64,000 nucleotides of DNA from Salipiger bermudensis (lineage in GTDB: Bacteria > Pseudomonadota > Alphaproteobacteria > Rhodobacterales > Rhodobacteraceae), in the NCBI RefSeq assembly GCF_020171625.1, contig NZ_JAIUZY010000003.1:372001-436000 (forward strand), written 5' to 3'. Shown piece by piece: positions 29,697 through 37,969 of the stretch. The number at the start of each line of letters is the position of its first letter. The first letter of the stretch is position 1. Below the pieces are notes generated by a model. That model searched no databases. It saw only the letters and a list, made by a program, of their open reading frames with translations, and was not told where the DNA came from. The translations under genes were made by a program, and so were the position numbers.

Positions 29697-31726
29697 GCCA
29701 GTCCCACGAGGATCGAGACGGCGCCGGGGATGCAGATCCCCGGCGTCTTTTTGTCTACAACGCCGGTTTCCTGCGCCAGCCCCGGCTGCGCCGCATCCTC
29801 TCGCTTGCCGGATACCGGGTCTCGCTGGGCCGCCCCGGCGAGACCGACATGGTCGGCGTCTGGGGCCAGTCGCCCTATGCCCATCGCGGCGAGAGGATGG
29901 CGGCGAAACATGGCACGCCGCTGCTGCGCATCGAGGACGCCTTCCTGCGCTCGCTGCACCCCGGCCGCAGCGGCGAGCCGCCGCTGGGTCTGCTGCTCGA
30001 CCGCTCGGGGGTGCATTTCGACGCCTCGACCGTGTCGAACCTCGAGACGCTGCTGGCCACCCATCCGCTCGACGACCATGTCCTGCTGGAGCGCGCACGC
30101 GGCGCCATGGCCCGGATGCAGGCGGCGCATCTCAGCAAGTACAGCGCCGTCGATCCCGCCGACCCAGTGCCCGAACCGTGCTACGTGCTGGTCATCGACC
30201 AGACCGAGGGCGACGCCTCGGTGCGTGCCTCGGGTACCGACCGCAACCGCTTTCTCGAAATGCTCTACTGGGCGCAGGAGGAGCACCCGGGCCAGCGCAT
30301 CGTCATCCGCACCCACCCCGAGACGCGCGCGGGCTATCGCGCCGGGCACTACCGCGCGGGCGATGCCACGGGCCGCGTGACGCTCTTCACCGAGCCGGCC
30401 TCGCCGCAGGCCCTGCTGGAAGGCGCCATCGCGGTCTATACCGTGTCCTCGCAGATGGGGTTCGAGGCGATCCTTGCCGGCCATCGGCCGCGGGTGTTCG
30501 GGCAGCCCTTCTACGCCGGCTGGGGCCTGACGGAGGAGGAAACACCACTGCCCCGGCGCCAGCGCCGCCTGACCCGCGCGCAGCTCTTCGCGGCGGCGAT
30601 GATCCTCTACCCCACTTGGTACGATCCCTACCGCGACCGGCTCTGCGAGCTCGAAGACGTGCTCGCCATGCTCGAGGCCCGCACGCGGGCCTGGCGCGAG
30701 GATCGTCGCGGTTGGGTCGCCGAAGGCATCCGGCTGTGGAAACGCAAACCGCTGCAGGGATTCTTCGGCGCGACACGCCCGGTGGTCTTCGCCCGCTCCC
30801 CCGAGGAGGCGCGGCGCCGAGCCACCGAGGGCCGCGCCCGGATGATCTGGGGCGCCGCCGAGGCCGATCCGGGCATCGTGCGGGTCGAGGACGGCTTCCT
30901 GCGTTCGCGCGGGCTCGGGGCCGAGCTGGTGCCGCCGCTGTCGCTGGTGGCCGACGACCTCGGCCTCTACTACGACCCCTCGCGCCCCTCCCGGCTCGAA
31001 CGCCTCATCGCCGAGACCGCCCGCCCCCGCCCCGACCAGACCGAACGCGCCCGCTGCCTGATCGCCCGCATCACTGCCGGGGGCCTCACCAAGTACAATC
31101 TCGCAGGCGCGCTGCCGCCGCTGCCCCAGGGCCATCGCATCCTCGTTCCCGGACAGGTCGAGGACGATGCCTCGATCCGCCTCGGCAGCCCCGGGATGCA
31201 GCGCAACGCCGATCTGCTCGCCCGCACCCGCGCCGAGAACCCCGACGCGGTGATCCTGTGGAAACCGCATCCCGATGTCGAAGCGGGCCTGCGCCCCGGC
31301 CATGTCGAGGCGCCAGAGCGGTGGGCCGACCTGACACTCGGCAATACCGACATGGGCGCGCTGCTGCCGCAGGTTCACGAGGTCTGGACGCTGACCTCGC
31401 TCACCGGCTTCGAGGCGCTGCTGCGCGGCCTGCCCGTCACCACGCTTGGCGTGCCGTTCTATGCCGGCTGGGGCCTGACCCGTGATCTCGGTCCGGTGCC
31501 GGAGCGCCGCCTCGCTGGCCCGCGCCCGACGCTCGAGGCGCTGGTCCATGCCACGCTCATCGCCTATCCGCGCTACCGCGATCCGGTGACCGGACAGCCC
31601 TGCCCGGTCGAGGTGGTGGCGCTTCGGCTCGAGAGCGGCGCCCTGCCGCGCCCCGGCCCGGCCAACCGGGTTCTGTCGAAGCTGCAGGGCCTGCTCGCCA
31701 GCCGCGCCCATCTCTGGCGCCGCTAG
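29693..31726 (+). CDS. kpsC: Capsule polysaccharide Kdo-transferase, KpsC type
   Basis: About 677 residues with two homologous glycosyltransferase halves. Each half shows a DGFLRS/DAFLRSL element (EDAFLRSLHPG, EDGFLRSRGLG) and FYAGWGLT (at FYAGWGLTEEE and FYAGWGLTRDL). KpsC alternately adds Kdo residues to the lipid anchor begun by KpsS. No ATG or GTG lies near the conserved start (RRLFVYNAGFLRQ); the nearest candidate is CTG at 29693, overlapping the stop of the OPX gene as CTGA. The alternative is an ATG at 29597, 100 bases inside the OPX gene. Confidence 0.88.
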   Translation: MSQSHEDRDGAGDADPRRLFVYNAGFLRQPRLRRILSLAGYRVSLGRPGETDMVGVWGQSPYAHRGERMAAKHGTPLLRIEDAFLRSLHPGRSGEPPLGLLLDRSGVHFDASTVSNLETLLATHPLDDHVLLERARGAMARMQAAHLSKYSAVDPADPVPEPCYVLVIDQTEGDASVRASGTDRNRFLEMLYWAQEEHPGQRIVIRTHPETRAGYRAGHYRAGDATGRVTLFTEPASPQALLEGAIAVYTVSSQMGFEAILAGHRPRVFGQPFYAGWGLTEEETPLPRRQRRLTRAQLFAAAMILYPTWYDPYRDRLCELEDVLAMLEARTRAWREDRRGWVAEGIRLWKRKPLQGFFGATRPVVFARSPEEARRRATEGRARMIWGAAEADPGIVRVEDGFLRSRGLGAELVPPLSLVADDLGLYYDPSRPSRLERLIAETARPRPDQTERARCLIARITAGGLTKYNLAGALPPLPQGHRILVPGQVEDDASIRLGSPGMQRNADLLARTRAENPDAVILWKPHPDVEAGLRPGHVEAPERWADLTLGNTDMGALLPQVHEVWTLTSLTGFEALLRGLPVTTLGVPFYAGWGLTRDLGPVPERRLAGPRPTLEALVHATLIAYPRYRDPVTGQPCPVEVVALRLESGALPRPGPANRVLSKLQGLLASRAHLWRR

Positions 31727-31834
31727 CGCGCACCTCTCTGGCCTGCCCCACTTGTCGAGCGGGGTTGCGACTGCGATATACTGGAACAAATGCAAGGGCC
31801 GCGATCCCCGCGCCCGCGACGCAGGAGAGACACG

Positions 31835-32179
31835 ATGCTGAAAGGTTTGGGCGGACTTGGCGACATGGCCAAGATGATGAAGACCGCGCAGGACATGCAG
31901 GGCAAGATGGCCCAGCTTCAGGAAGATCTGAAGGCGATGGAAGTCACCGGCGAGTCCGGCGCAGGGCTGGTCAAGGCCACCGCCTCCGCCAAGGGCGAGT
32001 TGCGCGGGCTCGACATCGATCCGTCGATCTTCAACTCCGACGACAAGGAAGTCGTCGAGGACCTGATCCTCGCCGCCATCAAGGAAGCCCAGACCAAGGC
32101 GCAGGAAAAGGCGCAGGAGGAGATGCAGAAGCTGACCTCCGAGATGGGCCTGCCGGCGGACATGAAGCTGCCGTTCTGA
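31835..32179 (+). CDS. YbaB/EbfC nucleoid-associated protein
   Basis: A 114-residue protein of the YbaB/EbfC family: GGLGDMAKMMKTAQDMQGKM at the N-terminus, a central beta strand region (LRGLDIDPSIFN) and a C-terminal helix rich in Gln, Glu and Lys. Family members are dimeric DNA-binding proteins. GGAGAGA precedes the ATG at 31835. It lies 80 nt before recR, the usual pairing; dnaX, usually in front, is replaced by kpsC. Confidence 0.92.
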   Translation: MLKGLGGLGDMAKMMKTAQDMQGKMAQLQEDLKAMEVTGESGAGLVKATASAKGELRGLDIDPSIFNSDDKEVVEDLILAAIKEAQTKAQEKAQEEMQKLTSEMGLPADMKLPF

Positions 32180-32259
32180 CGCGACGCATGCGCATCCCGA
32201 GATGATCCGAGCGGCGCCCCGACGGGCGCCGCGCCGTCCTGCCTTCCGGAGGCTTCCGC

Positions 32260-32853
32260 TTGACCGACCGCACCGAAATTGACGCGCTGATCGACCAGAT
32301 GGCGAAGCTGCCCGGCCTCGGCCCGCGCTCGGCCCGGCGGGCGGTGCTGCACCTGATCCGCAAGCGCGCACTGCTGCTGCAGCCACTGGCCGACGCGATG
32401 CAACAGGTGGCGCGCTCGGCGCGGGAGTGCCTCAACTGCGGCAATGTCGGCACTGCCGAGATCTGCCCGATCTGCGCCGACGCGCGCCGCGCCAACGGCC
32501 AGATCTGCGTGGTCGAGGACGTGGCCGATCTCTGGGCGATGGAGCGCTCGGGCGTGTTCAAGGGCCGCTACCACGTGCTTGGCGGCACGCTCTCGGCGCT
32601 CGACAATGTCGGCCCCGAAGAGCTGCGCATACCGCAACTTGTCTCGCGCATCGACGGCGAGACGATCAGCGAGGTGATCCTCGCGCTCAACGCCACCGTC
32701 GACGGCCAGACCACGGCGCATTACATCGCCGACCAGCTCGAGACCCGGGTGGAGCTGACCTCGCTGGCGCAGGGCGTGCCGATCGGTGGCGAGCTCGACT
32801 ATCTCGACGACGGCACCATCACCGCGGCCCTCAACGCCCGCAAGCGGGTCTGA
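32260..32853 (+). CDS. recR: RecR recombination mediator
   Basis: A 197-residue protein that, with RecF/RecO, loads RecA at gaps in DNA. A helix-hairpin-helix at the N-terminus ([19 protein letters not shown], about residues 10-28) is followed by a C4 zinc finger [16 protein letters not shown] (about 57-72) and a TOPRIM domain ([15 protein letters not shown] onward). The start is TTG at 32260, preceded by GGAGG at a good distance. A terminator follows. Confidence 0.95.
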   Translation: MTDRTEIDALIDQMAKLPGLGPRSARRAVLHLIRKRALLLQPLADAMQQVARSARECLNCGNVGTAEICPICADARRANGQICVVEDVADLWAMERSGVFKGRYHVLGGTLSALDNVGPEELRIPQLVSRIDGETISEVILALNATVDGQTTAHYIADQLETRVELTSLAQGVPIGGELDYLDDGTITAALNARKRV

Positions 32854-32882
32854 GGCCCGCCCCTACGGCAAACCGCCCCACG

Positions 32883-32895
32883 CCCCCCCCCCCCC
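32883..32895 (+). repeat. C13 homopolymer
   Basis: Thirteen consecutive C bases lie 30 nt after the recR stop. In coding DNA such tracts cause phase variation; here it is intergenic, next to a terminator. It is also a spot where sequencing or assembly errors are likely. Confidence 0.9.
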
Positions 32896-32902
32896 GCAAA
32901 AG

Positions 32903-32934
32903 AAAAAACGCGCCGCTCTCGCGACGCGTTTTCT
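32903..32934. terminator. Bidirectional terminator between recR and trcR
   Basis: AAAACGCG (32905-32912) pairs with CGCGTTTT (32925-32932); a T-run follows on the plus strand and an A-run precedes it, so it can end transcripts from both sides. recR and trcR converge on it. Confidence 0.75.
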
Positions 32935-32955
32935 GTCTGGCAGTTCGAGGACCGA

Positions 32956-33732
32956 TCAGCCGCGCGGATCGTCGCTGTCGTCCTCGTCGTCGTCATCGCC
33001 ACCCGAGGGCAGGTTGAAGAAGCTGTCCGCATCCGAGAAATCGCTCGGACCGCGGGTGTCCTCTTCCTCGTCATCCTCGCCGCGCGGATCCGACAGCGAG
33101 AAGGTCTCGAGGCCTTCGATGGCCGAGGGCAGGCGCGGCTCGGGCTCCATGCCGAGGCTCTGCTCGGTCGAGACCAGCTTGCGGCGCTCGTCGTCGGTCA
33201 TCACCTCGTCGAGCTTCTTGGCGGCCTTCGCCACCGCGGCGTCAAGCTCTGACTGGCGGCACAGCCCCAGCGCCACCGGGTCGATCGGCTGCATGTTCTG
33301 GATGTTCCAGTGGGTGCGCTCGCGGATCGACTGGATCGTCGGCTTGGTGGTGCCCACCAGCTTCGAGATCTGGCCGTCGGACAGCTCGGGGTGGAACTTC
33401 ACCAGCCACAGGATCGAGTTCGGCCGGTCCTGACGCTTCGACAGCGGCGTGTAGCGCGGACCGCGACGCTTGTCCTCGTCGACGGCGGCGGCGTTGTACT
33501 TGAGCTTGAGCTTGTGCAGCGGGTTCTTCTCGGCCTTGTCGATCTCCGACTGCTCGAGCTGGTTGTTGGCGACCGGGTCGAAGCCCTTCACGCCGGCGGC
33601 GACATCGCCATCCGCGATCCCCTGCACCTCAAGCTCGTGATAGCCGGTGAAATCGGCAATCTGCTTGAAGCTCAGCGTGGTGTTGTCGACCAGCCAGACG
33701 GCGGTCGCCTTGGGATGCAGCAGTTTGGCCAT
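32956..33732 (-). CDS. trcR: TrcR (DUF1013) cell-cycle transcriptional regulator
   Basis: A 258-residue protein of the DUF1013/TrcR family found in alphaproteobacteria. A helix-turn-helix-like region is visible at SFKQIADFTGYHELEVQGIA (about residues 22-41) and a second at SDGQISKLVGTTKPTIQSIR (about 118-137). The C-terminal 60 residues are strongly acidic. Members are implicated in cell-cycle gene control. An AAGGAGA ribosome site precedes the ATG. Two tandem hairpins lie in its upstream region. Confidence 0.9.
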   Translation of the reverse strand: MAKLLHPKATAVWLVDNTTLSFKQIADFTGYHELEVQGIADGDVAAGVKGFDPVANNQLEQSEIDKAEKNPLHKLKLKYNAAAVDEDKRRGPRYTPLSKRQDRPNSILWLVKFHPELSDGQISKLVGTTKPTIQSIRERTHWNIQNMQPIDPVALGLCRQSELDAAVAKAAKKLDEVMTDDERRKLVSTEQSLGMEPEPRLPSAIEGLETFSLSDPRGEDDEEEDTRGPSDFSDADSFFNLPSGGDDDDEDDSDDPRG

Positions 33733-33760
33733 GTCTCGTCTCCTTGCAAGTCTCCGTCCC

Positions 33761-33810
33761 CTCCCCCGGGCCCTCTTCGGGCCGGGAGGTCCCGAATCTG
33801 AACTCGGGAC
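33761..33810. other. Two tandem hairpins between trcR and the RNase T2 gene
   Basis: First hairpin: 33761-33788, CTCCC and CGGGCCC against GGGCCG and GGGAG with a short loop. Second: GTCCCGA (33789-33795) against TCGGGAC (33804-33810). They lie in the divergent upstream region of both genes, so they would fold in the 5' leader of either message. Their role is unknown. Confidence 0.45.
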
Positions 33811-33874
33811 AGGTTACCGTTGTCGGGGAACTTGCGCGCTATATAGTGATCCGGACGCCAAGAGGGAAGAGAAA

Positions 33875-34498
33875 ATGCGCTGGCTGGTTGTGTTGCTGCT
33901 GTCGGCCGGTCTGGCCCGCGCCGAAGGCGAGCCTGCCGGCGCCTTCGATTACTACGTGCTGTCGCTGAGCTGGTCGCCCACCTGGTGCGCGCTCGAGGGC
34001 GATGCGCGCGGCTCGGAACAATGCGAGACGGACCACGGCTGGATCCTGCACGGGCTCTGGCCGCAATACCATCGCGGCTATCCCTCCTACTGTCCCACAT
34101 CGCGGCGCGCGCCGAGCCGCGCCGACACCGCCGCCATGTCCGACATCATGGGCGCGGCCGGGCTGGCGTGGCACCAGTGGAAGAAGCACGGCAGCTGCAG
34201 CGGGCTCTCGCCTGATGATTATTTCGCCCTATCGCGCGAGGCTTACGGGCGGATCACCCGCCCCGGCCTCCTGCGACGGCTGAAAGAGCCCGTCACCCTG
34301 CCTGCCACGCTGATCGAGGACGCTTTCCTCGAGGCCAATCCCGGGCTCGAGCCGGACATGATCACCATCACCTGCCGCGACGGCCGCATCCAGGAAGCCC
34401 GGCTCTGCCTGTCCACGACGCTCGAGCCCGTGCCCTGCGGCCGTGACGTGGTGCGCGACTGCTCGCTCGGCGATGCGCTGCTCGATCCGGTGCGCTGA
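33875..34498 (+). CDS. Secreted ribonuclease T2
   Basis: A 207-residue RNase T2 with a signal peptide (MRWLVVLLLSAGLARA). The first active-site motif is HGLWPQY (His59). The second is WHQWKKHGSC with His105; the glutamate usually found after the first histidine of this motif is a glutamine (Gln101). Four or more cysteines fit periplasmic or secreted disulfides. RNase T2 cleaves RNA without base preference, which could supply nucleosides; the window also has a nucleoside-salvage operon 6 kb away. The ATG at 33875 follows GGGAAGAG. Confidence 0.9.
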   Translation: MRWLVVLLLSAGLARAEGEPAGAFDYYVLSLSWSPTWCALEGDARGSEQCETDHGWILHGLWPQYHRGYPSYCPTSRRAPSRADTAAMSDIMGAAGLAWHQWKKHGSCSGLSPDDYFALSREAYGRITRPGLLRRLKEPVTLPATLIEDAFLEANPGLEPDMITITCRDGRIQEARLCLSTTLEPVPCGRDVVRDCSLGDALLDPVR

Positions 34499-34515
34499 CC
34501 GCCATGTCCGGCCAC

Positions 34516-34564
34516 GAGGGGCGCTGCCCCTCGCGCTCCCCGGGATATTTCCCGCCAGAAGAAA
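34516..34564 (+). repeat. Intergenic repeat copy R2
   Basis: The same layout as R1: hairpin GAGGGGC-gct-GCCCCTC (34516-34532), then CTCCCCGGGATATTTCCCGC and CAGAAGAA. It lies 18 nt after the RNase T2 stop. Confidence 0.65.
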
Positions 34565-34590
34565 CACATTATTAAGGTTAATGGGTGATG

Positions 34591-34680
34591 CTGGTCCCAC
34601 GGTACAGGCGGGGACGCCGATGACCGTGCCAGGAGAAGCCCCGGCTTCCCGCCCGTCCCTTCGGGGGCGGGTTTCCTTTT
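34591..34680 (+). ncRNA. Candidate structured RNA: GNRA-capped hairpin plus terminator
   Basis: CTGG (34591-34594) pairs with CCAG (34629-34632), CACGGT (34598-34603) with ACCGTG (34623-34628), and GGCG (34607-34610) with CGCC (34615-34618), closed by the GNRA-type tetraloop GGGA. A second stem CCCGCCC (34648-34654)/GGGCGGG (34665-34671) is followed by TTTCCTTTT, a rho-independent terminator. Upstream (34567-34584) is AT-rich. No gene on the plus strand follows, so a stand-alone small RNA is possible. A 3' untranslated region of the RNase T2 transcript is the main alternative. No known RNA family was recognised. Confidence 0.4.
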
Positions 34681-34706
34681 GGGCTCGGGCCTTGAAGCGC
34701 CCCGGT

Positions 34707-34738
34707 CTTCTTCTGGCCAAAAATATCCCCGCCGGAGG
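34707..34738 (-). repeat. Intergenic repeat copy R3
   Basis: Read on the minus strand: CCTCCGGCGGGGATATTTTT followed by GGCCAGAAGAAG. It is the same core as R4 (CCTCCGGCGGGAGTATTTTT...). It lacks the preceding G-rich hairpin. It lies 14 nt beyond the stop of the sulfotransferase gene, on the same strand. Confidence 0.65.
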
Positions 34739-34751
34739 CTGCCTGCCCGTC

Positions 34752-35462
34752 TCACCGGTCCGGCGCCGGGCCTTTGCTTGCGACATCGTCAAACCGGTAG
34801 CCGAAGCGCGCGATGTCCTCGGCGCAAAGGGCGGCCACCAACTCTGCCGTCGTGTCGTCATAATATCCCCGGTGGTCGCGCGCCCGCTCGGAGGCATTGA
34901 GCCGCCCGATCTCGGGGCGGAAGCCCAGATGCGCCACGAAGGGCGCCATGTCCTGCTCGAGATGCTCGAGCCGGATGAAGAGCGAGGCGCGCTCCTGTCC
35001 CGTGACGTCCTGCATGTAGCGTCCGTAGGGCGCGGCGCGCAGGCTGGCGCTGGTCTGCGGATGTGCCACGAAGGCCGCGAAGGGCAGCGTCGCGGCCAGC
35101 GCCACCGCTGGGTGGTCGAAGCGCTGCGTGCGCAGCCAGTGATAGTAGCTCACCATGCGGTCCCACGGGTTGCGCACCAGCGTGACCGTGAACATCGCCG
35201 CGATCTCCTCGGGGCTCAGGACCCCGTCGATGTCGCTCAGCATCGCGTGCTTCCAGAGCCGTCCCCGCGCCGAGAGCTTCACCACGCGTCCGCGGCGCTT
35301 CTGCGCCTTCGGCGTGTCGCCGATCAGGATGTCATCGCGGTGCGCCCGCGCCTCGAGCGCCGCGGCCATCGCGGTGCCGCCGGTCTTGGGAATGTGCACG
35401 AAGATGTAGCCGCGGCCGGGGGAGATGATCATGCCCGTCATCGTAACCGCGCGCAATCGCAT
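34752..35462 (-). CDS. Sulfotransferase-family protein
   Basis: Up to 236 residues. The PAPS-binding 5' loop is HIPKTGGTA (about residues 23-31) and the 3'-phosphate motif is RNPWDRMVSYYHW (about 97-109), as in family 2 sulfotransferases that modify carbohydrates. It could act on capsule or other surface polysaccharide, given kpsS/kpsC in the window, but this is inference. Three starts are possible (35462, 35441, 35432); the longest has a GGGGAT element upstream. It is divergent from the acyl-CoA ligase. Confidence 0.8.
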   Translation of the reverse strand: MRLRAVTMTGMIISPGRGYIFVHIPKTGGTAMAAALEARAHRDDILIGDTPKAQKRRGRVVKLSARGRLWKHAMLSDIDGVLSPEEIAAMFTVTLVRNPWDRMVSYYHWLRTQRFDHPAVALAATLPFAAFVAHPQTSASLRAAPYGRYMQDVTGQERASLFIRLEHLEQDMAPFVAHLGFRPEIGRLNASERARDHRGYYDDTTAELVAALCAEDIARFGYRFDDVASKGPAPDR

Positions 35463-35542
35463 CGGGAATCCCCATTCAGGTCTTTCCGGACGCGCCGCGA
35501 CTGCGCATAGTCGGGCGCAGCAGAGATCAGGGAGGACCCGCC

Positions 35543-37168
35543 ATGGGCTGGCTTGCAGACGAAACCGGATTAGGCAAATGCGCCGCGAACCATGTGCCGC
35601 TGACGCCGCTGTCGTTTCTCAAGCGGGCGCGGCAGATCTATCCCGACCACCCGGCGGTGATCTACGGCCCGCATCGCAAGACCTATGCCGAGTATCACGA
35701 CCGGGTCAGCCAGCTTGCCTCGGCGCTCACCAAGGTCGGCATCAAACCCGGTGACGTGGTGGCCACCATCCTGCCCAACATCCCCGCCCAAGCCGAGGCG
35801 CATTTCGGCGTGCCGGCCTGCGGCGCCGTGCTCAACACCATCAACACGCGGCTCGATGTCGACACCATCGCCTATATCCTCGATCACGGCGAGGCCAAGC
35901 TGGTGCTCTGCGATCCGCAGTTCATCCCGCATCTCGCCGAGGCGATCGAGTTGATGGAGCAGGCCCCGCCCACGGTGATCGAGGTGGCCGACCCGCATGG
36001 CGGTGCCAAGGCCTTCGGAGACTATCTCGAATACGAGGATTTCCTCGCCACGGGCGATCCCGCCTTCGACTGGATCATGCCCGAGGACGAGTGGGAGAGC
36101 CTCGCGCTCAACTACACCTCCGGCACCACCGGACGGCCCAAGGGCGTGGTCTATCACCATCGCGGCGCCTACCTGAACGCCATGGGACAGGTGCTGAGCT
36201 GGCGCATGGTGCTGCACCCGGTCTATCTCACGATCGTGCCGCTGTTCCACTGCAACGGCTGGTGCCACACCTGGATGATGCCGGCGGTGGGCGGGACCGT
36301 GGTCTGCTGCCGCGACATCACCGCGCACAACATCTATGACGCCATCGCCAACGAGGGCGTGACCCATTTCGGCGGGGCGCCCATCGTGCTCAACATGCTG
36401 GTCAACGCCCCCGAGGCCGAGAAACGCGCCTTCGACCACGTGGTCGAGGTGTTCACCGCCGGCGCGCCGCCAGCCCCCGCCACGCTTGCCAAGATCGAGA
36501 CCATGGGCTTCCACGTCACCCAGGTCTACGGCCTGACCGAAACCTATGGCCCCGACGTGGAATGCGCCTGGCAGGCCACGTGGGAGCCGCTGCAGGGCGC
36601 TGAACGCGCCGCGATCAAGGCGCGTCAGGGCGTCGCCATGCCGTTCATGGAGCACATCACGGTGATGGACGAGCAGATGAAGATCATCCCCGCCGACGGC
36701 GAGACCAAGGGCGAGATCATGCATCGCGGCAACGGCGTGATGAAGGGCTATCTCAAGGCCCCCAAAGCCACCCGCGAGGCCTTTGAAGGGGGCTACTTCC
36801 ACTCCGGCGACATCGCCGTGCTGCACCCCGACAGCTACATGCAGATTGCCGACCGCGCCAAGGACATCATCATCTCGGGCGGCGAGAACATCTCCTCGGT
36901 CGAGGTCGAGAACACGCTGATGGGGCACGAGGCGGTGCTGCTCTGCGCCGTGGTCGCCAAGCCCGACGAACGGTGGGGCGAGGTGCCCTGCGCCTTCTTG
37001 GAGCTGAAGCCCGGCCACGAGGCCAGCGAGGCCGAGCTCATCGCGTTCGCCCGCGAGCGACTGGCCGGGTTCAAGACCCCGAAAAAGGTCGTGTTCGAGG
37101 AGTTGCCCAAGACCTCGACCGGCAAGATCCAGAAGTTCCAGCTTCGCGCCCGCGCCAAGGAGGTCTGA
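35543..37168 (+). CDS. AMP-dependent acyl-CoA synthetase
   Basis: A 541-residue acyl-adenylate-forming ligase. It has YTSGTTGRPKGVVYHH (about residues 189-204), the VYGLTETYG motif, YFHSGDIAVLHPD and the catalytic lysine in PKTSTGKIQKF near the end. It activates a fatty or short-chain acid to its CoA thioester. The family includes DmdB-like methylmercaptopropionate ligases and medium-chain ligases; the sequence does not decide which. The start follows GGGAGGA. It is monocistronic and ends at a large palindrome. Confidence 0.88.
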   Translation: MGWLADETGLGKCAANHVPLTPLSFLKRARQIYPDHPAVIYGPHRKTYAEYHDRVSQLASALTKVGIKPGDVVATILPNIPAQAEAHFGVPACGAVLNTINTRLDVDTIAYILDHGEAKLVLCDPQFIPHLAEAIELMEQAPPTVIEVADPHGGAKAFGDYLEYEDFLATGDPAFDWIMPEDEWESLALNYTSGTTGRPKGVVYHHRGAYLNAMGQVLSWRMVLHPVYLTIVPLFHCNGWCHTWMMPAVGGTVVCCRDITAHNIYDAIANEGVTHFGGAPIVLNMLVNAPEAEKRAFDHVVEVFTAGAPPAPATLAKIETMGFHVTQVYGLTETYGPDVECAWQATWEPLQGAERAAIKARQGVAMPFMEHITVMDEQMKIIPADGETKGEIMHRGNGVMKGYLKAPKATREAFEGGYFHSGDIAVLHPDSYMQIADRAKDIIISGGENISSVEVENTLMGHEAVLLCAVVAKPDERWGEVPCAFLELKPGHEASEAELIAFARERLAGFKTPKKVVFEELPKTSTGKIQKFQLRARAKEV

Positions 37169-37179
37169 GGCCCCCCGGA

Positions 37180-37248
37180 GCCGCGCCCGACCCGCCAGGC
37201 GCCTTGCGACCGTCAAAGCCGCAAGGCGCAGGGGTGGCCGGGCGCGGC
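37180..37248. terminator. Large imperfect palindrome between converging genes
   Basis: Outer arms GCCGCGCCCG (37180-37189) and CGGGCGCGGC (37239-37248), and inner arms GCGCCTTGCG (37199-37208) and CGCAAGGCGC (37220-37229). It is placed between the 3' ends of the acyl-CoA ligase and zinT. There is no T-run on either side, so it may be a rho-assisted or mRNA-protecting structure. Confidence 0.55.
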
Positions 37249-37255
37249 AGAAGGA

Positions 37256-37945
37256 TCAGTGCGCCATCATCTCGTGCGCGATCTCGTTTCCGGTCAGGTC
37301 GGCGGGATAGTAGGTCGGCCAGTTGGTGAGCTCTTCGAGAAGCGCCGCACGATCGTCGCCCCAGTAGAGGTGATAGTGGCCGGCGGGCTCCGGCGCGATC
37401 TTGTGGTCGCTGAATTGGATGAACGCCGGCGCCTCGGCGTCTCCGTCCTGCTTCTCGAATATGAAGCGCACGCCGCGATTGCCCGCGTCGTAGGTCAGAA
37501 CCTCATAGCCATCGCTGGCATAGGTGCCGCTCACGGCGCCGTCGGTGCGGTGGAACGTCACCTCCTCGCCCTCGATCTCGATCCGGTCGACATCGGTCTT
37601 GTAGCCGATCTCGTATTTGGCGCGGTACTCTTCGGCGGTCTGGTCGCCGTTTTCGGCCTTGTGCGCCATGACCGCATCGAGCGTGCCGTCCTGCAGATAG
37701 GGATAGACCGACTGCCAGTCTCCCTGCCAGTCCGACAGCGGACGGGCCGCGATCGCGCTGTCCTCGAAATACCCGCGGCTGACATCGTCATGGGCGTGAT
37801 CGTGGCCCTGCGCGTGCTCATGCCCGTGATCGTGGTCATGATCGTGGTCGTGGCTGTCCGCCGACTGGGCGAAGGCGGCGAACGGCGACGCGACCAGCAG
37901 TGCGAGAACCGGCAGGCTGAGACGTGTGGAGGTGATGGACGGCAT
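37256..37945 (-). CDS. zinT: ZinT-family periplasmic zinc-binding protein
   Basis: A 229-residue protein with a signal peptide (LPVLALLVASPFAAFAQ) and a histidine/aspartate-rich stretch (SHDHDHDHDHGHEHAQGHDH), then the ZinT domain: LSDWQGDWQSVYPYLQDGTLD, the C-terminal HYHLYWGDDRA and EMMAH. ZinT binds zinc in the periplasm and helps ZnuA under zinc shortage. The start at 37945 is set by the signal peptide. A Zur-like box lies 25 nt upstream. Confidence 0.92.
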   Translation of the reverse strand: MPSITSTRLSLPVLALLVASPFAAFAQSADSHDHDHDHDHGHEHAQGHDHAHDDVSRGYFEDSAIAARPLSDWQGDWQSVYPYLQDGTLDAVMAHKAENGDQTAEEYRAKYEIGYKTDVDRIEIEGEEVTFHRTDGAVSGTYASDGYEVLTYDAGNRGVRFIFEKQDGDAEAPAFIQFSDHKIAPEPAGHYHLYWGDDRAALLEELTNWPTYYPADLTGNEIAHEMMAH

Positions 37946-37969
37946 GAGGACCTCTCGTAGTTCTGATTC

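Noticed and set aside
29570-32386. A 938-codon minus-strand frame opposite kpsC and ybaB
   Set aside because: It crosses several plus-strand genes with clear families and is compositionally a shadow.
34621-34640. GTGCCAGGAGAAGCCCC looks like a B12-box of a cobalamin riboswitch
   Set aside because: The other conserved elements of the cobalamin aptamer (GGGAA and the receptor loop region) are missing and no cobalamin gene follows on that strand.
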